A stretch of DNA of 64,000 nucleotides from Siphonodentalium dalli (taxonomy: Eukaryota > Mollusca > Scaphopoda > Gadilida > Siphonodentaliidae), in the NCBI GenBank assembly GCA_032622095.1, contig CP136069.1, positions 41,270,194 to 41,334,193 on the forward strand. The letters are read 5' to 3'. Below are positions 27,901 through 39,900 of the stretch, one piece after another. The translations under genes were made by a program, and so were the position numbers. The stretch's first letter is position 1. Each line of letters begins with the position of its first letter. Below the pieces are notes generated by a model. The model was not told the origin of the DNA. It made no database searches and saw only the letters and a list, made by a program, of their open reading frames with translations.

Positions 27901-30900
27901 GATAGGTTTACCTGTGTGGGGCCTTTATATTCTATCCATGTATTTCCTGATAGGTTTGCCTGTGTGGGGCCTTTATATTCTATCCATGTATTTCCTGATA
28001 GGTTTACCTGTGTGGGGCCTTTATATTCTATCCATGTATTTCCTCATAGGTTTACCTGTGTGGGGCCTTTATATTCTATCCATGTATTTCCTGATAGGTT
28101 TACCTGTGTGGGGCCTTTATATTCTATCCATGTATTTCCTGATAGGTTTACCTGTGTGGGGCCTTTATATTCTATCCATGTATTTCCTCATAGGTTTACC
28201 TGTGTGTGGCCTTTATATTCTATCCATGTATTTCCTGATAGGTTTGCCTGTGTGGGGCCTTTATATTCTATCCATGTATTTCCTGATAGGTTTACCTGTG
28301 TGGGACCTTTATATTCTATCCATGTATTTCCTCATAGGTTTACCTGTGTGGGGCCTGATAGGTTTACCTGTGTGGGGCCTGATAGGTTTACCTGTGTGGG
28401 GCCTTTATATTCTATCCATGTATTTCCTCATAGGTTTACCTGTGTGGGCCTGATAGGTTTACCTGTGTGGGGCCTGATAGGTTTACCTGTGTGGGGCCTG
28501 ATAGGTTTACCTGTGTGGGGCCTGATAGGTTTACCTGTGTGGGGCCTGTTAGTAGATCTTTAATGTAATGTATTTCCTGATAGGTTTACCTGTGTGGGGC
28601 CTTTATATTCTATCCATGTATTTCCTGATAGGTTTACCTGTGTGGGGCCTGATAGGTTTACCTGTGTGGGGCATGATAGGTTTACCTGTGTGGGGCCTGA
28701 TAGGTTTACCTGTCTGGGGCCTTTATATTCTATCCATGTATTTCCTGATAGGTTTACCTGTGTGTGACCTTTATATTCTATCCATGTATTTCCTGATAGG
28801 TTTACCTGTGTGGGGCCTTTATATTCTATCCATGTATTTCCTGATAGGTTTACCTGTGTGGGGCCTTCATATTCTATCCATGTATTTCCTGATAAGTTTA
28901 CCTGTGTGGGGCCTTTATATTCTATCCATGTATTTCCTGATAGGTTTACCTGTGTGGGGCCTTTATATTCTATCCATGTATTTCCTGATAGGTTTACCCG
29001 TGTGGGGACTGTTAGTAGATCTTTAATGTACCCATGTATTTCCTGATAGGTTTACCTGTGTGGGGCCTTTATATTCTATCCATGTATTTCCTGATAGGTT
29101 TACCTGTGTGGGGACTGTTAGTAGATCTTTAATGTATCCATGTATTTCCTGATAGGTTTACCTGTGTGGGGACTGTTAGTAGATCTTTAATGTACCCATG
29201 TATTTCCTGATAGGTTTACCTGTGTGGGGCCTTTATATTCTATCCATGTATTTCCTGATAGGTTTACCTGTGTGGGGACTGTTAGTAGATCTTTAATGTA
29301 TCCATGTATTTCCTGATAGGTTTACCTGTGTGGGGCCTTTATATTCTATCCATGTATTTCCTGATAGGTTTACCTGTGTGGGGCCTTTATATTCTATCCA
29401 TGTATTTCCTGATAGGTTTACCTGTGTGGGGCCTTTATATTCTATCCATGTATTTCCTGATAGGTTTACCTGTGTGGGGCCTTTATATTCTACCCATGTA
29501 TTTCCTGATAGGTTTACCTGTGTGGGGCCTTTATATTCTATCCATGTATTTCCTGATAGGTTTACCTGTGTGGGGCCTTTATATTCTATCCATGTATTTC
29601 CTGATAGGTTTACCTGTGTGGGGCCTTTATATTCTATCCATGTATTTCCTGATAGGTTTACCTGTGTGGGGCCTTTATATTCTATCCATGTATTTCCTGA
29701 TAGGTTTACCTGTGTGGGGCCTTTATATTCTATCCATGTATTTCCTGATAGGTTTACCTGTGTGGGGCCTTTATATTCTACCCATGTATTTCCTGATAGG
29801 TTTACCTGTGTGGGGCCTTTATATTCTATCCATGTATTTCCTGATAGGTTTACCTGTGTGGGGCCTTTATATTCTATCCATGTATTTCCTGATAGGTTTA
29901 CCTGTGTGGGGCCTTTATATTCTACCCATGTATTTCCTGATAGGTTTACCTGTGTGGGGCCTTTATATTCTACCCATGTATTTCCTGATAGGTTTTCCTG
30001 TGTGGGGCCTGATAGGTTTACCTGTGTGGGGCCTTTATATTCTACCCATGTATTTCCTGATAGGTTTACCTGTGTGGGGCCTTTATATTCTATCCATGTA
30101 TTTCCTGATAGGTTTACCTGTGTGGGGCCTGATATGTTTACCTGTGTGGGGCCTGTTAGTAGATCTTTAATGTATCCATGTATTTCCTGATAGGTTTACC
30201 TGTGTGGGGCCTTTATATTCTATCCATGTATTTCCTGATAGGTTTACCTGTGTGGGGCCTTTATATTCTATCCATGTATTTCCTGATAGGTTTACCTGTG
30301 TGGGGCCTTTATATTCTATCCATGTATTTCCTGATAGGTTTACCTGTGTGGGGCCTTTATATTCTATCCATGTATTTCCTGATAGGTTTACCTGTGTGGG
30401 GCCTGATAGGTTTACCTGTGTGGGGCCTTTATATTCTATCCATGTATTTCCTGATAGGTTTACCTGTGTGGGGCCTGATAGGTTTACCTGTGTGGGGCCT
30501 TTATATTCTACCCATGTATTTCCTGATAGGTTTACCTGTGTGGGGCCTTTATATTCTATCCATGTATTTCCTGATAGGTTTACCTGTGTGGGGCCTTTAT
30601 ATTCTACCCATGTATTTCCTGATAGGTTTACCTGTGTGGGGCCTTTATATTCTATCCATGTATTTCCTGATAGGTTTACCTGTGTGGGGCCTTTATATTC
30701 TATCCATGTATTTCCTGATAGGTTTACCTGTGTGGGGCCTGATAGGTTTACCTGTGTGGGGCCTTTATATTCTACCCATGTATTTCCTGATAGGTTTACC
30801 TGTGTGGGGCCTTTATATTCTATCCATGTATTTCCTGATAGGTTTACCTGTGTGGGGCCTTTATATTCTATCCATGTATTTCCTGATATGTTTACCTGTG

Positions 30901-33900
30901 TGGGACCTTTATATTCTATCCATGTATTTCCTGATAGGTTTACCTGTGTGGGGCCTTTATATTCTATCCATGTATTTCCTGATAGGTTTACCTGTGTGGG
31001 GCCTTTATATTCTATCCATGTATTTCCTGATAGGTTTACCTGTGTGGGGCCTTTATATTCTACCCATGTATTTCCTGATAGGTTTACCTGTGTGGGGCCT
31101 TTATATTCTATCCATGTATTTCCTGATAGGTTTACCTGTGTGGGGCCTTTATATTCTATCCATGTATTTCCTGATAGGTTTACCTGTGTGGGGCCTTTAT
31201 ATTCTATCCATGTATTTCCTGATAGGTTTACCTGTGTGGGGCCTTTATATTCTATCCATGTATTTCCTGATAGGTTTACCTGTGTGGGGCCTTTATATTC
31301 TATCCATGTATTTCCTGATAGGTTTACCTGTGTGGGGCCTTTATATTCTATCCATGTATTTCCTGATAGGTTTACCTGTGTGGGGCCTGATAGGTTTACC
31401 TGTGTGGGGCCTGATAGGTTTACCTGTGTGGGGCCTGATAGGTTTACCTGTGTGGGGCCTGATAGGTTTACCTGTGTGGGGCCTGATATGTTTACCTGTG
31501 TGGGGCCTGTTAGTAGATCTTTAATGTATCCATGTATTTCCTGATAAGTTTACCTGTGTGGGGCCTGTTAGTAGATCTTTAATGTATCCATGTATTTCCT
31601 GATAGGTTTACCTGTGTGGGGCCTGATAGGTTTACCTGTGTGGGGCCTGATATGTTTACCTGTGTGGGGCCTGATAGGTTTACCTGTGTGGGGCCTGATA
31701 GGTTTACCTGTGTGGGGCCTGATATGTTTACCTGTGTGGGGCCTTTATATTCAACCTCGACATCATTAACACCTGTTTTCTCTAACATGTCTTCAAAAAC
31801 ATTCTTCAGTTTGACAACTTCATATCTGCTTGCTGGTTTCCTGAAAACAGTATTTATGTACCGGTATTTCAAAGGTTAAATAAGTTCTTCTTCATGAATA
31901 TTGCATTTGGGGTTTGGAAATTAGAAATTTATAGTGACCTGAATGCTACTATGATAAAATTCCTATAATAAATGTTCTCCCGTGTCTTGATGGCATCTGT
32001 TTTAATACCCCATCAGCTTTTTTAAACCTAAAGGCAAAATTATCATAGCAAATGAAGTGAATGTATTTCATGTATTAAAATTTCAAAAACAAAGATCTTT
32101 TTTTAAGAGATAAGACAAAGTGAGATCAAGAGATAATAAAAAAAATAAGAAATATTTATCACCTACCCATTGTAGTATTCTTAGTAAATATAATACTTCC
32201 CACTGGTGTGGTAATTATCAACAGTTTGCTATTGGGCAATCCTGCATTCTTCCTGGAGACATATGATGTAATCTCTTAGGACAATATAAATAATTTGCTA
32301 GATTTATATCCAACTTTTTCAGAAAAATGTGACGGGAGGGCGAATTTTATTTTTTATATTTTATTCTTCCTAGCAATAATGGTTATGCACAGTTCTAAAT
32401 AGTGAAGCAGTATCCTATCTTATATAATACAAGGTGATTTAGATTGTCCAATTTGATCAAAATAGACTTGATTAATGGGTCATCAAAATATAATTTGACG
32501 GTTAAGACATGAGAAAACAGTTCACATTAAAGATATCCAAATAAAAAATAAATTGAGGAGGGGACTAAATATAGGGTCGGGAGGGGATGTAAATCTAGCA
32601 GTTTGTTTTATATTGGCCTTAATTGATTGATTGATTGATTGGGGTTTTATGTCGCTTTAGCCACTAAGGCCATATCACGACATTGCCAGTTTTAATGGTG
32701 GAGGAAATCCGCACACTTACGGCTAATCTAACAGTGATTTCAATGGCTGATAAACTCGTCGACCATGTGCGGCAAACCACCGGCCATCGGCAAGTAACTG
32801 GCAACTTTCCCAGATAACGATTTCGAGTTACAAAGTCCACGATGGAAACATGTGGATTTGAACCCTTATCGCCAGCGCTGGAAGGCAAAACGGCTTGGAG
32901 TTGTACCCCTAACCGATTGAGCCACCGAGGCCCCCTATATTGGCCTTAAGGTGACATAATAGTAATAAGAATTTCAAAAGTTTGCAATGTCAAAACTGTT
33001 GCAAAACAAAGAATATCGATCGGAAGAGCTCTAAATAATATGAGTTTGGGGTATGTAATAAATATATAGCTGTACTTGTGTATATTTGGATTAGGGATTA
33101 CTCCAGCAGAATGAGTAAAGATACTACCTCAGCCACTGGCTCTCATGGTATCCTTCCGCCATCCATTCTCACGCAATAATCACTAACCCAAAAATAACAC
33201 AGTGCAACTCAATGATGTATCGATTTTTTACAATATCAGAAACTTAGCCCTTTCTATAATAAATGGATTCTCCCCCCCCCCCCCCCCCCCCGTTATAAAA
33301 GTATACATTGGAATGGTCTACTGTTCATTTGAAGGGGTTTCCAGGAAAAATTAGCAAACAACAGACATACAAAAAGATATTATAATTGCAGACCGATTTA
33401 TAGTCATTGGTGGGAAATGTTAAGATAATAAGTTCAATAATGGTTGTTTGTTGTTCAAACTTATTGTCTGAACATTTCCTTTGGGAACTACTCCTCAATG
33501 AGTATTTAGAATCAGAATCTAAGTCTTGACAAAATCAAGCCTGCAAATAGCGTGTCTGTCATTTGCAGAATGAGGTCCCCAGAGGGTGAATTTAGTGATG
33601 CTATCCCGCACAGCGGGCTAGCATCACCAAATTCACCCTCTGGAGACCCCATTCTGCTTAGGCTTCATCTTCTGGGATTTATCTATAGTATCAAATTAAG
33701 ATTGTTTTTAGTTAAATTTCCCTTCTAGGACGTTTCTATATCCCCTAATTTGCAGAAGATAAAATTCATAATTGAGGTGCCCAATGGGTGAACATCACCA
33801 ACTTCAACTGGGGAACTTCAATCTGATCCTAGGTCTGCCATATCAGTTGAGGGCCTAAGCAGAATGAGGTCCCCAGAGGGTGAATTTAGTGATGCTAGCC

Positions 33901-36900
33901 CGCTATGCAGGATAGCGTCACTAAATTCACCCTCTGGGGACCTCATTCTGCAAATGACAGACACGCTATTTGCAGGCTTGGACAAAATGTTTCTCAGCTG
34001 TGTCCAACTAATTTTGAAGAAGATAGTAAACCATGAGATACTTACATGGATGGAAACATAACTAGATGCTTCTCGTGATCCTCAGGTTGAGTGCTGTATT
34101 TGCTGAAATAAGAAAGGGATTTATTGATGAGAACAGACGTAAATAGCTAATGTTTTTTTGTTTTAACCCTTTGAGTGCCAGGGGCCGATCTCATCGGCCC
34201 TAAACCTACAAAATAAGTCTGTTAAAGAATATAAGAATAAATTATTAAAATTGTAAAAAAAAAAAAAAAAAAAAATTGTTAGGCCAATGCATTCTCTTAT
34301 ATATGCGAGGCGACCTATGGTCGACTCGCATATATAAGAGAATGCATTGGCACAGGGTATATGGGTTGATAAAAAAATCTACCTGGCACTCAAAGGGTTA
34401 ACCCATCCATGACTGGAGCTTCCTGAAATTATGCGAAAAACCTGTGCCAATACATTCTCATATATATGTGAGAGAATTTACTCCAAATCTATACATGAAC
34501 CAATACTTAGCGTTTTAGCCATGGTAATTATTTATATACATCTCTGATGTCATTCAAAATATGTAGTAGCCAAATTGCATACTGTAGCACTTGCAGACAC
34601 AGTACCTGTGGTTGAGCTTATCTGTTATCTCTGTATTATTTCTACCGAAAAATACTTACTCTTCATTGTATTCAAGACCCATAACTCCTCTGTTCTTAAC
34701 AACATGGTACTCCTCTGGCATTAGTGTGTCCGGCAACTGCAGAGCCTACGGAATAAATGTCATAATTACAAAATCATCCCCATTTCTTCTGTCTGATACC
34801 TATTTTGTGGCCCAAGGCATTTTAATTTTTATGACTTGGTTTACGGTTTCTTTGGCTCAATGGTAGGTGGGAGGAAAACAAATAAAAATAAAATCTGTAT
34901 AAACCTGTGACGGTTTTTAAATTTAAATTGTAAAAAAAAAATAAGAGTCGGGAGAAATAAAATATTTGTTGTATAATAATCTCCTCATCTAAAACAAGCA
35001 CGGCAAATATATTTTTTTATTTGGATGTTTCTTTAAAACATGATCAGCGTCTGCCATGTTGGCGTTGATATTCAATACCATAAACATCACTGGGAAACTT
35101 CGCTGTTCAATCGATGTTGTACATTTTATTCCACACCCATTGACGTGAGTCACATGTATTAAACGGAATCCCAGCCATTGAATACATATTAGTGTATACC
35201 TCTAGTGGAATACAAGCCGGAACTATTATTGTTGACGTTGTTGCCAAGAAAGATGACGTACATTACGTCGATCATCTGCTACCGGTGATCCCCCCATAAT
35301 TATTGTTATTTGTCAGACTTAAATCACAATAAAGGTAGCTATAGTAACAATGCAGGTGACATTCATGGATTGAACTTATCTGACTGAACGGTGTAGAACA
35401 AATACATAACACAACTTGCATCATAATCTCGACTCTTTTATCGAACTCGTTGCGGACGGCGCATAGTTACATTTCTCTCGAGCTACGCTCTCGCGAAATA
35501 TATCCTTGCGCCATCCGCAACTCATTCGATAAAAGAGTCTCGATTAAGATGCGCATTGTGTTCTGTCTATTTACGCAAACTTTATTTTTTCTAATTTTTT
35601 TTATATGTCTGGATTAATATTCTCATTGGCGGAAATAAAAAATATAAAAATAAAATTTTATTTTATGGACATACAGCTTTTTTTGGGGTAAGGAAATCCG
35701 TAAACCAAGTAATAAAAAACTTAATGCCCAACGATGCTTTGAGGTTTTATTTGATTTCAACTGTGCAACTGATATTTTACTGAACATCCCTACAAATGAA
35801 TTATTAAAGTGTTTCTCTGCCGGTCATCAACTTATATTATGTGATCGTTCATACAAATGAAGAATGGGACATTTCACAGAAAATTATAAAAATAGAATTG
35901 GATAATCCATTCAGTAATCAAAGGGTTTACCCTTTCTATACTGAATGGATTCTCCCATTCAGTAATAAAAGTAAACATTTGTATGGTCTATCATTCATTT
36001 GGAGGGGCATTGAGGTAATAAAAGATGGCAGATAGAAAAACAATAAATAAAAAATACAAGAGTAGAATGATTTATATACAAATATATTGGTGGGAAATGT
36101 TCAGATAATAAGTTGAACTTATTATTTGAACATTTCCTTAGCAAGCCTTGAAATAGTGTGTCTGTCATTTACAGAATGAGGTCCCCAGAGGGTGAATTTA
36201 GTGATGCTAGCCCACTATGCAGGGTAGCATCACTAAATTCACCCTCTGGGGACCTCATTCTGCAAATGACAGACACACTATTTCAAGGCTTGTTCCTTAG
36301 GGAACGACTCGCCAACGAGTATTTAGTATTGAAAGGGTTAATAAATATTCACCTACTTCAGGAATGCCACAAGAATTTAGAAATATCTTTATTTTCAAAG
36401 AAGAGCCACTTACATGGATGAATAGCAACATCAAAATTATGGAGTATACAGTAATGCCCGAAGTTTATGACCCTTTAACCACAGCAGAATTATGGGAAAT
36501 TTTTCAGGATTTAGTCGGAAATATGGCTTGTTGCTATTCATCGGAAAGCTCTCACTGAGAGCTTTCCGATGAATGGCAGCAAGCCATATTTCCGACTAAA
36601 TCCTGAAAAATTTCTCATAATTCTGCTGTGGTTTAGGGGTCGATTATTTTAGGACATTACGGTACTGTACATGTAGTATTTTCGTGAAAGAAATTTAGAA
36701 GAACAAAATCTGGAAATTTGAAGATAGAATACTAAAGTTCAACACACTAAATGAATAACTCACAGGTTTCTGTTTTGCATCAGTTTCTTTTCGGATGGCG
36801 GTTGGATCAGTGTCGTCAGGTCTCTCAGGCTTAACTTGAGGTAATGGCACATCATACAGAAAGGAAATATCTCTGAAAAATAAATAAACAAATAAAATAA

Positions 36901-39900
36901 TTTTAACCCTTCTGTCTGAGAGCTGCAGATGACAATACTATTCAAAAGGAAGCTTTATTTTTGTCTTCATTGTTAACATCTTAAAAATTACCCAATAATA
37001 TTGCTATATTCAGGGGACTTCAGAATTCTTTATTGATCAACAAATCTCCTTTAAAATATTCTCAACATTGGTTACAATGTCTTCGGTGTTGCACTAAATA
37101 AAAAAAAAAGGCATTTATATTCAAGAACGAGATAATTCTAGCAGCCATCCAACTATGGATATTTTCTATTTCAATGAATATGAAACTTAAATGATATCAC
37201 GTACAATATTCATGTTACAAACTTAGAACTCACTTTCCTGCACCACAAAGACATGGAGTATTCTCTAACAGGTGCTTGTACTTATCCTTCCTCTTGAAGT
37301 TCCATACATTTGCTGGGCGATTTCTGGTCTGCATCTAAATTAAAATGAGATTATAGTGATTTAGAACATTTTAATTTAAGGGGTTTCCACGCCTGAGCTA
37401 TGTCAGGAGGTGGAAAGTTTATATGGACCTACACAGAAAACTACTTAATTGTTAAGCTAGTACACCACATGAAGGAATATATACCATTTAAAGACCACAT
37501 CAAGCATCTATATTATATAACAATAAAAATGTAAAAAAAGAGAGTTCTCAGCAAATAAACAAATTGAGTGGAAATGAATAACTGCCATAAAAAGTACATG
37601 ATCTGAACTTCAAAAATCTCAACATTATGTTAGGTGTGTGCTAAAAAATTGTGAGAAGCCATTACCATGCAGGTTAGTCCACTCAAGCTGGGAGCAATAA
37701 ACAATAGGCCACAGTGCTGGAGATAGCTAGTAAGCTGGGAATTTGGCTATGGAAATATGACCTAAAAGTGAGGCTAAAACTCACTTCAGCCGAAAGTTTA
37801 TATCAATTCTTGCAAAGTTGATGTTCACAATTTTCCGCAAAATTTTAGTAAGCTCTAATCAAAGTGTTATTTAAATATTTACCTTCTGCAATATAAGACA
37901 ATTACATAAAGAATTAGATTATATTGTGGCAAAAAACTGATGATTACTACTGCAATTTTATATCGCAGTCAATCTCTCGTCTTTAAATAGGATAGCACTC
38001 TTGCGCATGCGCCAAATCGAGCTAAATTCACTTTGTGCTTTGCCTTTGTTGTGAGCGGTCACGACTTTCATTTGTCGCAGACAAAACTTTTTGCGCCAAG
38101 AGAGTTGTACATAGTACATAAAATAAGACATTATGTCCCAAATGGACAAAGACTTAGCTCTTCCGGGCAGTTCGAAGAACTGTGAAATAGTTATGGACAC
38201 CGTTCATAAAACGACGGTCGTAAAAACGACCAAACCTTTGTCAAAAGGGTAGGCTCCCGTTTCCGGGAAGATTGCCACGAAAACGGGTGATATCACCCCA
38301 CGTGGTAATGGCTGTTATGTTTTGTCTCTCTATAATTGAGGACTAACGAGTGTATACGTTTCTATGATTTATTATACAATGTTCCCTAGGCGCGCGCGAC
38401 TGCGTTTATAGCAGAGAAGCTGGAGCACGTGTTAGTGCAGCATGCAAACGACTCATGAATATTAATGAGTTAGTATAGTAGAAGATGGAGATGTCCCGAT
38501 ATATAACATCTCCCCGTTTTTAACGAAAGATAGAGCGACAGTATGTTAAAGGGGAAAGATATATAAATGGAAGGTGATACATCAAAATGTTGCCTCATTC
38601 AATTTACAGTTTAGTACATCCTATTCTAGAGTTACAAAAATACGCGCTCTACGCTATGGTAGTCGAGTGACTTCCCAATAAAACTATAATCTAAGCCTAA
38701 CTATACACAAATCTGTCGTCCTGTGTTGACTTCAAATATCGCCCACTTCTAGTGCGTCTGGGTAATGTTATGGCATCAGTGGTATCTGCACTGGATGACC
38801 CGATACTTCCGCTCGCAGTGCTTGCGTTATCTGCACTGGGTGTAGGCGTACTTCGTCTGAGTGAAACATCTGGTTGTGTCAAGATATGTCTTCGGTTCCG
38901 ACGATAAATTCCACCATGGGGTGCCTGTATGTTGTACGACCTAGGTGCGCCTGTGTGAGCTGTCAATACCTTCTGCGGCTTCCCATTTAGATGTTGGCGT
39001 TTTGCAGAACTTGACTACTTGCTCTGGTTCCAATTTAGATAAAGGTTTCGCTGACTTGTCAAATTGTTGTGCTGATTGTCGTTGTTTCTCGTGGAACCTT
39101 GCCCTGACCCATTTTGGGTCGACAGTTTCTGGGTTGAGTAATGAGACATTTCCGGTGATTGTCGATGCTAATCGGCAACCCATCAGTAATTGAGGTGGGC
39201 TGGCAGTATTGTATATGGGTGTGTTCCGGTAATTTAGCATAGCGAGATATGGATCTTCACCGATGACGTGGCATCACTCCAGTGTATTTTTGACAGTCTG
39301 CACCGTCCTTTCACAAAATCCGTTCGAAGATGGGAAATTCGGTGATGATGTCACGTGGTCTAAGCCATATGCTGTCGCGAACTGACTGAACTCTGCCGAC
39401 GCATAGCATGGTCCACCATCACTCATAACACATTCTGGAATTCCGTGCCGGGCAAACATCGATTTCATTTGCGTTATTGCCGCTGACGCACGTTGCTACC
39501 ATTAGTTCGATGTCCCTGTTGATATTGGGCCAAAACAGAATGTCTCGAGCACGTGCTTTCGTCTTTTCCATTCCGAAATGTCCTTCAAGTAATTTCTTTA
39601 ACAAGTCAGGCCGCATTGTTTTGAGTCAAAGTTCAATGGCTCAATCGCTGGAACACTGCCAGTAGCCATGGTCAGCCTTCAGATAATAATCCTTTTGTTA
39701 ATATATATATGATCATATATTCACCTCTCCGTCTTAATGCGGGAGTCTACGATTAACTTCTGACATGCTATGTTTTGTCTCTCTATAACTGAGGACTAAC
39801 GAGTGTATACGTTTCTATGACTGCATTTATAGCAGAGAAGCTGGAGCACGTGTTAGTGCAGCATGCAAACGATTCATGAATATTAATGAGTTAGTATAGT

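Noticed and set aside
27698-31544. Open frames of 150-448 codons repeating [16 protein letters not shown] and a second frame repeating [10 protein letters not shown]
   Set aside because: They arise because the 48-bp and 24-bp units are multiples of three with no plus-strand stop. They are antisense to an AXDND1 intron, have no flanking splice or start context and resemble no family.
24526-31742. CRISPR-like array
   Set aside because: Head-to-tail with no unique spacers, in a eukaryotic intron; it is a minisatellite.
32664-32935. tRNA gene or a coding frame at 32664-32888
   Set aside because: A and B boxes belong to a SINE with a target duplication and an ATCA tail; no full cloverleaf is evident and the frame lies inside the SINE body.
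38945-39665. Plus-strand frames across the gypsy element
   Set aside because: Shadows of the minus-strand integrase, which has clear family motifs.
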